A stretch of 64,000 nt of DNA from Panicum virgatum (GCF_016808335.1 NC_053146.1:41908470-41972469); one strand, 5' to 3'. Shown: positions 35,412 through 47,862, counted from the first letter of the stretch. Notes: a model not told the origin generated them from the sequence alone. A program made the numbers and translations.

Positions 35412-36881
35412 GACTCAAGTTATAGTTACCATCACCTCCGGCAGAGTCGTGGAAGAATGTGTCTACACTCACAAGTACTTAGGCGGCAAAGCTGACCCAC
35501 CTCCGCTATGATCATACAGCGGCAAATGGCTCAGTCCTTTGGCAGTCCGATCCTAAGTTGCTCTTATAGCTAACGCTCAAGGGAGAGCCAACATTTTTCA
35601 ACACCCCAACAAAAATGTGTTTCTTTTAATCCAGCTTTGCATTGGATGCTTTATTTTCTCCCTGACTAACGAGCATGCACAAGCAATGTATGCTATTTTC
35701 TGGAGCATTGCAGGTTCTTTTCGCTTTGCTTTGATGGGAGCAGTGCAGCGCACCAGTGTGGGATGGCGCCAAACTGTGAAACCCTTCAGTTCAGTCGGCT
35801 GGCACCACAGCAACAAGGTGGTCGCGACTGGATTGATAAAGACATCTCCACCAAGCGGTACTGCTTCTTCATCGCGAGTTGGAGGCAAGGTGTTTTTGTT
35901 GGCCAATGCCGTAGCAGCTAAACGGCCCCAACACAAACCCCCAAGCATACCTGGGAAGCTAGCAAGAACATTCGCTAAGTATCCTTCCCAATGTGCATCT
36001 TTAATTTATTTTATTTCTATCCTCTCTTGGTCTCGATGTCTCTCTCCTGTGTGCTAATATTTATAGGAGATTTGAGGCAATACGGCAATGACCAAGGCAG
36101 GCGCGGACCTCCATGAGAGGTCAAACCATCGCTTGTATTAGTATAGCGGCGTCGATCGAGAGTGCGCGCCAAGGGTGCTGGGAGCCTGGGACCGTCAAAA
36201 AATTGAGAGAGCATACAAGTGAAGGTTTAGTTTCGACACGACCACATCAATCCTACTCCAACATACAGACGTGTTGATCACAATCAGGCAGCCCTAATGC
36301 ATGACCAAGACGATGTGTCGGCGAGGAAGGTGATGACCTCAGCAGCGCAGGAGCAGGCCAACAGGAACCCGGCTACCTCTACACTCATAGTGACGGCATG
36401 ACGACGAGCCCAGTGGCCGTAAGATGGGCCTCAGTAGAAAACCTGTAAGGCCATACGATGTTACATGCAGCTGTGGTGGGAAACCACGCTGCAGTGCTGT
36501 TCATAAGCAAGAAAAAAGGTGTATCCAGTGAAAAAATACAAATATCAAAGAAGTTTATTCAAGGGGGAGCAAACATAACCTATTTTGCCCGCAAATCCTA
36601 ATCCATCGAAAGGGTGCACATGCGGTGCCTCATCATCTTCACGCGAGAAATTCTTGATTTGACCCTTAAAAAAAAAGAGTTCCGGCAGTATATTGTGTGT
36701 AAAAAAATTAATGATCAATGAATGGCAAGCTGTGAAAATTCTGGGCAGGACCTTTTAGAAGTCTGCCTAGATCTCCAAAAGGCTGCACTCGTCTAATGCG
36801 CCCAAATAGAAATGGAATGGCGTCTCACCAAGTTGAGTCCGGATTGGCTACGCATCCAATCTCAACTTGGTGGGGGGCATT
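35412..36881 (+). other. Internal region of D up to its polypurine tract
   Basis: No recognisable protein. The last bases, CTTGGTGGGGGGCATT, form the polypurine tract before the 3' LTR. Confidence 0.55.
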
Positions 36882-37601
36882 TGTTTGATGTATTTTTGTC
36901 ATGATATATTCAAATGTCAAGAGTTAAGCTCAAGTGTTTTACCGAGAAACAAGAAGAGAAAAACAGCAATATAACAAGAGACAAGCTAGCAAGCTCGTGG
37001 GCTTCATATACGCGTGCATGGTGGCAAGCATATACACGCGTGCTTGCTTCCTTGAACTGGCGGCGAGTACTCATTCAAGGTATGTGCGATACGTATTGCC
37101 ATCTCGAGCTGCAGCTGGCCCCACGTGGCAGCAGGCGTGGCCTAGAAGATTCTAGAAGCGTCAAGACCTCCTGAACTCTCGCTCCGTGGCAACGACTTGG
37201 CGTTTGGCCCATAGCAAAATGAGAGGTCCGATGCATCATCCTCTTAGCTTCTCGTGCCCGTGTGCTGGAGAGCATTCCTGGTTAGGCCCACGGTGCAGTG
37301 AGCCTGGCTAGCCAGGATGCGTGTGGTTCCGTTTTGCACGCCAATAGCCGGGCGGATAAGTCTGCCAAGTTTTTCTCAACTGAAGGCCGGCGGCGTCGGG
37401 TGGGAGGCCTGGGGCTGCACGTCACCCTAATTCCTGCCTATATAAAGGTCATGAGGTCTTCACGAAGGGGGCTCTTCCTTTCCTTGACGGGAGCAGCAGG
37501 CGGCTGAAGTAGCCAGGGGCGAGGCGCGCCCCCAGCCCATCTCCATCGAAGATGCAGACGACGTCGTGCACCGTCAAGCCACGCACCAGAGTCGAGGGAT
37601 C

Positions 37602-37606
37602 GCCGG
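37602..37606. repeat. Left TSD of E (GCCGG)
   Basis: GCCGG precedes TGAAAGGC and is repeated at 43773-43777. Confidence 0.9.
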
Positions 37607-38954
37607 TGAAAGGCTCTTGTTTGGTTTTGGTAATTGAGTGACAACTTAGATGGACTAATAAGTGTTTATGTTGAGATACACAGGTGATTAGTCCACACAA
37701 AGACACTAGTATGAGCAACATGTGTCATGGAGGAGAAATGGCTAAGGGTTGATGCTATGCTCATATAGTGTGATGGAGAAACTCATTGCATATGAGACAT
37801 GATATGGAGTTATGTGACCAAAGTGGAGAAGATCAAGACAAGGCTTGGCTTGATGGACCGGTTGCAATGGAGAAGGGCAAGTCAAGACTTTGAAGCGAGG
37901 GACCGCGAGGCGGTGAAACTTGTGCAAGATTTGGCGCCGATGGACCGAGGCAACGGTGAAGAGCGAGCAAGGTCAAGATCGATGGACCAAAGAGGTCATG
38001 TGATGATATGGAGTGGATCATATCATTCAAGGAAGATCAAGCCAAGTGTTGACTCATGATGATGATCAAAAGGTTTGATGTAGTTTGGTGCTTGTGTGGC
38101 ATCAACATTTGGGAAGATGAAATGGAATGCGCAAGGCAAAGGTATGACTTGTAGGGAATTTCATTTCACCGATCAAAGATTGTGTAGAGAAGTGCATGAC
38201 CGGATTTAGTATAGATGGTCGTACTATCAAGAGGGGCAAACTTGTTTGCATATCGGTCATCTAGTGCCACTTGAGCGATCTAATATTGCGATGTTGCTAG
38301 GATCGAGTGGCATGGTGAGATCAAGTGAAAATCCTTTGAAAATGATTATGAAAATGCAAACACACATGCACATGGTATTGTTCACTTGGTGTTGTTGGCA
38401 CATTTGCAAAGGAGAAAGAGTTGGTGTTGATGTTTATCAACTTGGGGAAGAAAGAAAGCCTTTTCGGTGTTCTTCGGAGATTAGGTTGGCTCTTGGAGCA
38501 AAATACTGCTTTGATCCATTGTGTTTTGGATCAAATATTTAGTTGGGTTGTGTAGCCCTCTGAATAAGTTTTCCATAGAGTCCAAGATCACCAAATTTGG
38601 ATATCGGAGCTAAGAGTTATGGCCGTTTTACCGAGGTACATTTCTGCTGGAAATAGACCTGCGGACGGTCCTCTCCTGGGGGGCGAACGGTCCGCCGTTA
38701 TCTCAGATGAGCTCGAACAGAACCGTTTTTGGCTCTGTTGGTGGTCCAAAATGAACTGCGGACCGTCCGGTCCATGTGGGCGGACGGTCCGCCTTTAAAA
38801 GCTGAAACGGGCGCAGAAACTTGGTAGTTCTGTCTTGGGTGTGCTCACTTTTTGAACGACGGACGGTCCACCCCTGGGGAGCGGACAGTCCGCCGGTCAC
38901 TTCCAGATTTAGTCAGAGACGTTTGCAAATCGATTGGTTCGATGTTTTGAACCG

Positions 38955-38959
38955 CGGAC
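38955..38959. repeat. Left TSD of F (CGGAC)
   Basis: CGGAC is one half of a GCGGACnGTCCGC dyad. It is repeated at 42525-42529. Confidence 0.9.
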
Positions 38960-41900
38960 TGTAACACCCTAGTTTAAATTTCAGTTTTTTATAATAAATT
39001 TAATTGGCTTTGTTTATTTTTCTAAGGTTTAATGTGTTTAGCATTGCATTTAATCTAATTTTGTTCCTTAAGAAATTAAAATTTTGTCATATGTTAAACT
39101 TTGTTGCTGCATTCATGCTGGAGCATTTATTTTATTTGATTGTGTGCATAAGGTTGTTGAATTCAAATTTTTTGTTTGAATTCAAATAGACTTGTTTGAG
39201 CTAGAAATAGAAAAGAAAACCCAAACCCCTAAACCCACACTCAACTCAACCCAGATCTGGCCCAAACCCAGTGACCAGCCCAGCTCCCTCCTCCATCTCG
39301 GGCCCGTTTCCTCCCGCCGCGGCCCGAACCACCCCTGCCTGCCCCGCACGGCCCGCAACCGCAGCGACCCACTCTCCTCCCTCCCCTGCGGCCCACAGCA
39401 GCACGCGCCTGAGCCCACACCTCCACCCGCTCACGCGCGGCCCACACTCGCACCTCACCGCGCTAGCCCAGCCTCGCACGCCCCACTCCGCAGCGCAGCA
39501 ACGGCTGCCCTGCAATGCCCGCTGGGATCACGACGGGCACACCTCCCCGAGATCCTCGGCGCCTCCTTTAAACCCCCACGACCCCCCTGCGACTCTCCCA
39601 TCCAGCAGCGCGCCGCCACTAACCCTAGCACACCGCCACCACCCCGCTCCGCCGCGCAGACCTCCCTGCGCCGTCGCAGACCGGCCACGCCACCGCCTCC
39701 CAGGTCTTGCAAACCACCGCAACCGCCCCGCCTCGACGTCCAGAAGCTCTCCGAGCCACCTGATCGAAGAATCGACCCGAGCTTCCCCGGAATCGCGTCC
39801 GAGCCCCAACTCCGGTAAATTCTGAATTCACCGGAATTTCTCGCCTCCGGTGACGATCAGGTCGCCCTGAACACCGCTACCCCTTTGCAGTACCCGCGCG
39901 GGCCTCCTCGACGCACCTGCAGACCCGGAGACACCCTGCAGCAGTTCACCCACGAGCTTCTTCCCCGACTCCGACCGTGCGCCGCCGCCGAGCTTCGTCG
40001 CCGCGACTCCTGCCCGACGCCTCTGCTCGATTTGAACCCCGGTGAGCACCAACCCTATCCCCCATTCCTTTTGCACGTAGTTCCGTGGATTGTAGCCCCC
40101 TGCAGAGGCCGGAACGGCGCTCACCGCCACTCCGTCGCCGCCCGCGCCGAGATCTCACCGTGGCGAGCATCCTGCAGGCCAACTCAGTCCCGCACACCCC
40201 TCGCTCGGAATTGTCCTTGCTCCACTGAGACTCCACGAGCCTTTTTCACCCACAGCAGAACCCCGAGACGACCTGCACGCCCCGCGCCGGCGATGCGCCG
40301 CCGCGCAGTCCACCCCTCGCCCTGGCAAGCCCTGTCCAAGCTTGGGAGCCCTGTTCTAGGTGCACAGGTGGATTACGTGTGGTGCGTAGATCCTCCCTGG
40401 CCAAGATCCGCTCGTTTTTGAGACCGGTAGCGCCGTTTTGACCTTCACCGGCGGGCTCGCCGCCGCGGAGCAGAGCTCCGGCGAGCCGCGCCGCCGCCCA
40501 GCGCGCCCGAACCACGAGATCTGTCCGATCAGGAGTGTGCGGCCACGATTAGATCCAAGCCCATCTTTTCCGAGCCACTGGATCTCGATCTAACGGCCTG
40601 AATCCAAGGATACCGGTTCGCTGTGGCGGTTTTGCATAAGAGCCCCTGCCCTTTTTGGATTTCAACCCGCAGTCCATCAGTGTTCAAAAATATTTCCAGT
40701 TAAGCCCCTGCTTGTACGTTTTAAACCCTGAGCTCTTTAGAATTTGAACCCGCCATCCTTGGCTGCTATTTTTGCGAGTTAGACCCCAGAGTTTTAGTTT
40801 AATTATGTTTAGACCCTCGGTTTTTTGCAGAAAACCCCCTGGAACCTAGTTTTTCTCGCAGATAAGCCCCTAGACCTTGTTTTTAGCCTAGAATATGCGT
40901 TTTAGCTCCGTTTTAGGTGTTCCTTATGTCCACGCGATCGTTGTAACGCGTAGAATAGTTTTAGACTAGTTTAGTGTGTGATTTTTATGTATTAATGTAT
41001 TTTTTCTTAGCCTTTGTTAGTGTTTGCTTGTATGCTTATTGTTATGCATTGTTTTTGGCCATGTGTTCGTGAGTAGACGTTGAGCTACCGGAGGAGCCCC
41101 AGTACCAGTACCCGGAGCAGCCATCTTCCGACTAGTTTGAGCAGCAGCAGGAGCAGTACGAGGAAGGCAAGTATAACATGAACAACCTATTATTTTTAAA
41201 TACATTTTCATACTGCATTTTAATACTGTATGCCTATAAGGATTTCCTAGCCACTTTATATCATTTATATATATCCTTTGGGTTGCATTTTGGTTAGTTG
41301 TGCTAGGTGCCGCGCTATAACACATAATGGTCCTTTTTAATTAATTTGACTAATGGTATATGCAACTTAATTCTGAGAGTGACCCTCTGTGTTGGCTTGA
41401 GTGGCTCACGTCTCGTTAAAATATGTTTTGTTAGAAACATGGCTTAGGGGGCCAGCACGGTGCTTAGTGCTTGGTTGTCCACTCTCCATAAGGACCGGTT
41501 CATAGAGCGACAACCTGGGACAACAGCGCTACCACAAGACTAGAATGAGACAGTCTTGGCTTACTAATTAGGTCTTTTTGGTTTCGAGTAACTTACCTGC
41601 GGGGCAAAGGGTGGTAAGCTTCAATGGTCCCTGCTCCTCCGGCTTGGTCTGTGCTTGGTTTGCGTACCTGTGCTTGTACCCCCGTGAGGTGGGCCCCATC
41701 GTCGCCGATCCAACTCTTCGTGGTTACGCCTTACCAACGAGATTCTTTGTAACGGCCTCGTAGTGAGTTTGCTAGTTATCTCACCTAAGGAAGTGTGATG
41801 AACAACTAGCGTAGCTCACGACTTGTGGGTAAAGATGTGCAACCTCAGCATATTGTAAAACTGGTATACTAGCCGTGCTCACGGTCATGAGCGGCCCAGA

Positions 41901-42524
41901 TCCTCCTTTTGATTAGTGGGGTTATCTCCTTCCGACGAGGGAGGTGCCTCTCGGGGTTACCTTGGTGGTTTTGGTTTGGTTCTCAGTAGTTCCTTAATTA
42001 ATTCTGATTAATTACTATTTAACTGGGTTTATGGTAATTCATCAACTCGTAGTAAATAGCTTTAATAAAATTTTGCCAACACTTAAAAGCTAATGCAGTT
42101 GAGTCAGCCAACCTAGAGCCTCATAGTTTGTGTTATACTTGTTGAGTACAAGTTGTGTACTCACTCTTGCCTCTTCTCTACTTTTTCCTCTTGGTTACTC
42201 TACTGCTGCTCAGTTCCTGCCGACGCGGGGAGTTCGCTCAGCGCTACCAGGACTACGAGGACTTCTAGGCATTCGTCTCCCAGTCGACGTCCCTGTGGTG
42301 CCCTACTCAGCTTCGGAGAGTTTTTATCGTATTTATACTTCACTTCCGCTGTATCAGACATTTTTGTCATTATTGTAATAAATAACATTCGTACTCGATT
42401 TATTATATCTTTTTACGTGATATGTGCTGTGATATATTGTTCATTCTGTTGTATATACGTGTGATTTGATCCTGGCACGTATATGATTGCACGGTTTGTG
42501 TCATTTTATAAACCGGGTGTTACA
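38960..42524 (+). mobile_element. Unit F (3565 bp), probable solo LTR, same family as F'
   Basis: Same terminal inverted repeat as F' (TGTAACACCC/GGGTGTTACA) and a perfect 5-bp TSD. An AT-rich left end is followed by a GC-rich segment (39280-40500) with proline-rich open frames in several registers, then an AT-rich right half. The orientation is opposite to F', about 7 kb away. I see no gag or pol motif. The GC-rich segment starts after CCTTTAAACC (about 39567) and looks like a transcribed leader. Confidence 0.75.
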
Positions 42525-42529
42525 CGGAC
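42525..42529. repeat. Right TSD of F (CGGAC)
   Basis: Identical to 38955-38959. Confidence 0.9.
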
Positions 42530-43772
42530 GGTCCGCCCCAGGGGTGCGGACAGTCCGCCCGGGGCTCTAACGGTCGACTCTGACACATAATCATTGCAGT
42601 TCTAGCCGTTGGTTTTGAGTGGCGGACGGTCCGGTCTCTGTGAGGCGGACAGTCCGCGAAAACTCTGTTTTCACGGGATTTGAGTGTAACGGCTAGTTTG
42701 GGGCCTCCCTCTATAAATAGAGGGTGTGGCCGGCCATTTGAGGTTGCTAAGCACCTTGGGGACTTGGTGTCCATATGTGAGAGTGCTTGAAAGCCCTCTA
42801 CTCACTCTAACTTGATAGTAATCATCCGATCGAGTGAGAGAGCGATTCTAGTGCGATTGCTTTGAGAGATTGCATCAAGTGGCACTAGGTGATCGTGTTG
42901 CAAGCCGGTGTGATTGTTACTCTTGGAAGTTGCCACCTCCTAGACGGCTTGGTGGCAAGAGGCTCTGTTGAAGCCTGAAAGAAGATTGTGCGGTGCTTCG
43001 GAGAAGAGATTGTGAGGGGTATTGTGCTCACCCCGCGGGAGCCGCGAAGAGAAACTTTAGTTGAGCGAGACGTGAAGAGTAACAAGTGGTTCGGCCAGAT
43101 CATATGCTAGAGCTCGGTGTGAACACTCCACGTGGGAGAGTGTGACATGAGAGTCACCACTAGCAAGAGGATCGGCGGAAACCTTGGAGCTTGTCTCAAC
43201 GGGGAGTAGTTTGGTGGCAACCAAGTGAACCTCGGGATAAAAATCACCGTGTCAATTTTGTCTACTCTTCTCGGTGGTTTGCATTCTCCAAATCACAAGC
43301 CTTGTATTTACATTCATATATATCTTCTTGCTTGTGTAATTAGAAGTAGAGATCCTAGTGTAACTAGTTAGCTTGTGTAGCTTAATTAGTTGCTCTTGCT
43401 TAGATTGTGTAGCTAAGCAAGTTGAGCTCTTGGATTTGGATTGTGTATCCTTATCCTTGAGCATCTAGTGAGCTTATGTTTGACTTTGTGCTTTTGCTCA
43501 TAAGAATTGTGTAGGAGCTTCCCCGGTTTGTGAAGTACTAGTGCTTAGTCTTGTGTGGCTTGGCATTATAATTGTTAGGAGAGCTTTTGCTAGCTTGGCA
43601 CTCCATTTGCTTTGTGTAGAATCTTTTTGGAGGTGTTTTAGAGTCATAGTTAGAGGGGTCAAGTCTTGGCTAAGCAAATAGTTTCAATTCCGCATAAATT
43701 TCGGTTAGCCGGCGAAATTAGTTTTAGAAAGTACTATTCAGCCTCCCTCTAGTCCGCAAAATCAACCCTACA

Positions 43773-43777
43773 GCCGG
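43773..43777. repeat. Right TSD of E (GCCGG)
   Basis: Identical to 37602-37606. The LTR of D resumes at 43778. Confidence 0.9.
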
Positions 43778-44739
43778 CCACCACCAAACTCGTCGTCCAT
43801 CATCAGAACCAGAAGCTGACGACTGCACCCACTGCGCCGGAGTCGAGGGATCGGATCGGATCGCCAGCGACATGGCTGCACACTTCCAAGGCCACCACCA
43901 GCGACAAGGTGAAGTTCTCACGGAGGAGCGGGAGTCCGACCATTAGGACCCCATCGATCTGCTCGTCTCAGCGAACGTTGCTATGGCGCCCCTGTTCGTC
44001 TTTGGAGGTGCAGCAGGTTGATCTTCTACCCTCTCTCGATCTTCCTTTATAGGCGCTCGCCGGGTCATCTTTCAATCCACATCGCCGTGGTGCCGTTCGA
44101 GAGCACATCGATGATGGAGAAGTCAAGCTGGTGATGAAAGCGCGGCCGGCGGCGAGACCCGCGCTCCACTTCAGGCTGGCACCGAGCTGACGACGACGGC
44201 GTCGCCTCGAAGATGCCGGGACCAAACAATGTCAAAGAGTCAAGACGGCGGGCGATGCAGGCTGTCGCAAGATGTTGCAAGCCTGCAACGCTGACGAGCC
44301 AACTGAGCATATGATTGCATACTGGCTCATGCATGCAAGCTACAAGCCTACAATCTACAAGCCTACAATCTACAGTGCCATGCATGAAAATATTCGTGCG
44401 CCACTACTACAAGAATCCCAACCAACCTGAGCAACTACATGCACGCACCGACTGCGCAGGACTCAAGGGCTCGGCCGCCGGCAAAGCAGCAGCACCCCTC
44501 AGCGTCGAGACCATCTCGGCTCGGCCGCCGGTGGAGCGACAACACCCCTCGAGCCCATCATCCTCACGCCCATCTGGCTGCAGGCATGGATAGCTGGATG
44601 TCCGCTCACAGAGCCGGGTCGGAAGAGCGGCGGCCGGAACATTGCACGGCACTGAAGCAGATGTTATCCTCGCCCATGAGGAGCCACAAAATGACAACAC
44701 CAACATGGTCTTCTACGAGCGGCCCATGACGACGATGAC

Positions 44740-45060
44740 GGCGCTGCTGTGAGGACGGCGAGGCTGGCACTTTACCTTCAAGCCCGGCATCGACTGATGA
44801 CGACTGCGCCGCTGTGGAGACGCTGAGGCGCGACGGCGGCATGACCGGCGCTTCATGTTCAAGCCTGGCATCGACCGACGACTACACCGCCACGAAGACA
44901 CCGAGGTGCGACGGCGGCACGACTGGCGCTTCACGTTCAAGCTCGGCATCGACCCAACCACTACACCGCCACGAAGACGCTAAGGCCGGTGGCATGACCG
45001 ACGCCGCCCGTTCAAGCCAGGAATCGACCCGATGACGCCGTCGCCGTGAAGATGCCAGGA
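44740..45060 (+). repeat. 75-81-bp tandem repeats in the 3' LTR of D
   Basis: About four units with GGCATCGAC-like cores near 44786, 44867, 44945 and 45020, each with ACGACGGCGGCATGAC or a variant. Open frames over this region are repeat artefacts. Confidence 0.65.
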
Positions 45061-45931
45061 TGTGAAGATGCCAGGATGAGAAGCGACGCCGTTGTGAAGA
45101 GCCGCCGCAGGACGCCATCACGCCGATGACCCAAGAAACCGCATGGAGCAGCTGGATGGATCTGCACCTCGGCGCCTAGACGTGCGCTCGCTTGCAAGAT
45201 CATGTACACATTGTCGCACTCACAAGTGCACATGTACGAGAAGCTAATAAGTGCACATGCATGTACGAGAAGCTAATAAGCTACGGCCGCATGCACCTAT
45301 ACGTGCGCCACACAAGAGCAAGCTGCATCCATGTGTAGATGCTTTGCCATAACTCCATCAAGCTACTCAGAGGCCGCACGTCTCGACGACCAAGCTGCCA
45401 CGACATCGACTCGGTCCAGCTTCAAGTCTTCTCCACGCATCGGTAATCTGCGACTACTACGACTACTCCACCTTTCGAGACCGACGAGGCCGAACAACAC
45501 GGGCGGACGCTGCTGATGTTCCAGTAGCGCTAAACCGGCTCATGGACCGACGAGGCCATGGATGACGCCGACGCCCACCTCTACACCACCACATCATCAT
45601 GCATGAAGAACGCGAAGCGAAGACTGAAGACAACGACTATAGCAGCTTAATCGGAGGTACTCTAGCAAGCTAGACTTGCGGAGGTAATTAACTGGGAATT
45701 TTCGAGGCCCCGGGACCAGAAGACCATGTCACCCAAGTTAGATTTGCCCGACGGCAGGCTATGGAGCGCACACTTGTACACGGAAACTTGTATTTGTCTT
45801 TTATGAAATATGAATAAAGCTTGTGTTCCCGTCTCTTTGTTTCTTTTGTATATTTTCTATATACACTGGCACGCCCGCACTCTTTATTTTTCACGCAGAG
45901 AAAATCTTTGCATGATTTTTCTCTCCAAACA

Positions 45932-45936
45932 CAAGG
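45932..45936. repeat. Right TSD of D (CAAGG)
   Basis: Identical to 15815-15819. Intron 4 of the antisense gene of B resumes here. Confidence 0.9.
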
Positions 45937-45950
45937 CTTTATAAGTTTAC

Positions 45951-47862
45951 CTGTAGGGGTTTCCTCAGGCAGCTTTGCGTCACCTCCCTCAGGAAGCTTC
46001 TCGCCATCCTTCTCCTCTAGAAGCTTCTCGCTTCCACTACCCCTCGGGTGCCCTTCTTCGCTCCTCTCAGCATCAGGAAGTGGAGAGTCCAGAAGCATGG
46101 CATCGGCCATGTCTTCTGCATCACGAGCACTCATATCAGGAGTACTCGGAGGCTTCTCCACTACTGATTTGGGGGTTGAGTTGTCCTCAATATCCCCTTT
46201 TGCCTCCAGAAGCGTGTCTCTGTCAAGACAAAGTAGTTAAAAACTACTCGATACACATACAAAATCCTGCAATTACAAGTCTTTTTATACAACTTACGTA
46301 GGAGCCCTCTTAAAGGAAAGCGCCTTGATGCCCAGTTTTCGGGACGACCTCATAATGATGGCCTGCTTACCCGCACCGCCGGTATTATTTACATTGGAAC
46401 TACTCGCCGGTAGAGTAATCCCAGTCCCCTTTGACGAGTCCACTGTGGTGGAAGGGGCAGTTTGTCCCACCACAGCATCATCCCCAGATGCTGAGGTCCG
46501 TGGCATCTTTGCCGCCAGACTTGAAAAAGCAAAAATTCAAGTCAAAACTAGCAAATCGAAAGACGAAAGTACTCGATTGCAATCAACTAGTTACTTACCT
46601 GTTGCTAGTAATCTGCGAGGAACTGCTCCACTTCCTCACAGTCGAACGAGTACCCGTTGGATGACCTGCACGGGTATCTTCGCTTCGGCTAGGCCTATGT
46701 GCCCTATCATCATCCCGGGCTAATTCCCTAGCTTCTGCACCAGTAGTTTCATCATCAAAACTAAAGCCTTCAATTTCTGAATAATCTTCAAAATCAGGCA
46801 AAGGTTTGGCATGAGCACTCGGAACAAGATAGGATGGGCAAAATATGCCTGGCAGAGGAGGACTACTCCTATATACATTCACATCATCCTACAAAAGGAA
46901 TGGAAAAAAATTGTCAGTTACAAAAACAAGTACTCGATATTACAAATCGACTACTTATCACTTACCTCCTTGGGAGGACTCAACACTGAAAATGTGTTGA
47001 GGAGGTGCGGAACATGTTCCACCTTATCGAACAGTCATTGTACTCGACGAAGAGCATCACCGTTAGAGATCTCTTCCTCTGAACACCGCGACGGATCATT
47101 TTTCCCTTGATACTCGAAGCCAAAAGTAACTCGAGCTTGGAGAGGCTGGATTCTACGCTTCATCCAGTCAAAAGCCACAGCCTCTCCACTTATTCCTTTT
47201 TGCTTCAGACTTGCAATCATTTCCAGTAGTTCTGGAATTTGACTCATATCAAGAGGCTTCTTCAGCCATTCAGTTCGCTGAACTGGAGGGCCAGCTAGGA
47301 TGGGTGGAAGGCTGTTTCCATGATTTTCGACATAAAACCATCTTGGTTTCCAGTCGATTACTTTTTGTGACAGTTTATAGGGGATGTAAATGCTATCCAT
47401 CCTCTATCGCAGTTGAATCCCTGCCCCACTAACTACATCTAGTCTAGTCAAACTTGGCTAGGGCTTAAGATGAAAAAAGTGGCAGAAAAGGTCGAAATGG
47501 GGCTCAATGCCCAGAAAAGCTTCGCACAAATGTACAAAGACAGATATATTAACAAAAGAATTGGGGGTGAGATGATGAAGCTGGATCCCATAATAATACA
47601 GGAGTCCAGAAAAGAAATTAGAGCAGGGGAGACCCAACCCTCGCTCAAAATATGGAAGAAATCCAACAATCTCGCCCGTATTTTCATACGAACGGGCGTC
47701 TCCTAGTGCTGGACGCCATTGGATTACAAATTTCGATGGCAAAAACCCCTGCTTAACTAGGGATTCCAAGTCAGATTTGGAACACTTACTTGATTCCCAG
47801 CCTTCATCGCGGGATGGCTCAGCAGCCATGCCTTTTCCCTTGCTCGACTTCTTGGGGTCCAT
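45951..47862 (-). pseudogene. Exons 1-4 of the antisense gene of B (PF04195-like N-terminus)
   Basis: Minus-strand exons: 1 = 47862-46966, 2 = 46888-46599, 3 = 46519-46298, 4 = 46219-45951. All have GT-AG borders (donors GTAAGTG, GTAAGTA, GTAAGTT, GTAAAC). I start at MDPKKSSKGKGM because it precedes the folded domain; an ATG 102 bases further upstream is also in frame. Exon 1 holds GFLPYFERGLGLPCSNFFSG and VHLCEAFLGIEPHFDLF, typical of the 'putative gypsy type transposon' domain. Exons 2-4 are Ser/Glu/Pro-rich linker. Three in-frame stops (47458, 47404, 47035) but no frameshift. Joined to exons 5-7 the lengths sum to 2388 nt, exactly 796 codons, with all phases compatible. Role unknown. Confidence 0.75.

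Larger units (their letters stand above)
37607..43772 (+). mobile_element. Solo LTR E, same family as the LTRs of C
   Basis: Starts TGAAAGGC and ends ACCCTACA with TSD GCCGG. Without F and its TSD it is 2596 bp, the same size as the LTRs of C (2598 and 2566 bp), and it aligns to them in inverse orientation. It carries the GCGGACnGTCCGC array (38655-38959 and 42525-42660) and the TATA inverted repeat at 42707-42724. There are no internal sequences. F interrupts it inside one of the dyads. Confidence 0.9.
15820..45931 (+). mobile_element. LTR retrotransposon D, non-autonomous, about 6.7 kb without its insertions
   Basis: D begins TGTTTG and ends CCAAACA with TSD CAAGG. Its 3' LTR starts at 36882 behind a G-rich tract (GGTGGGGGGCATT), so it is on the + strand. 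Its own DNA is 15820-18139, 35412-37606 and 43778-45931; the rest is H (with G and F') and E (with F). No gag or pol domain is visible in any of these parts, so I regard it as non-autonomous. A 146-residue open frame at 35617-36057 has no recognisable feature. D is inserted in intron 4 of the antisense gene of B. Confidence 0.85.
36882..45931 (+). repeat. 3' LTR of D (about 2.88 kb), split by element E
   Basis: The pieces are 36882-37606 and 43778-45931. It starts TGTTTGATG and ends CTCCAAACA, followed by TSD CAAGG. It has a TATA box at 37439 and a candidate polyadenylation signal AATAAA at 45813-45818. From 44030 onward it has no counterpart in the 5' LTR. It contains a tandem array at 44740-45060. 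Confidence 0.8.

Noticed and set aside
35617..36057. 146-codon open frame in the internal part of D
   Set aside because: No recognisable motif, no match to retroelement proteins, and mixed hydrophobic composition typical of a chance frame.
39220..39245. Telomere-like CCCTAAACCC words
   Set aside because: Only one or two imperfect units inside unit F, which has LTR-type ends; not an interstitial telomere array.
39192..40515. Open frames of 178-208 codons in unit F
   Set aside because: Same compositional artefact as in F'; no domain and no conserved frame between the two copies.
44065..45035. Overlapping open frames in the 3' LTR of D
   Set aside because: Produced by the 75-81-bp tandem repeats; several frames open on both strands.
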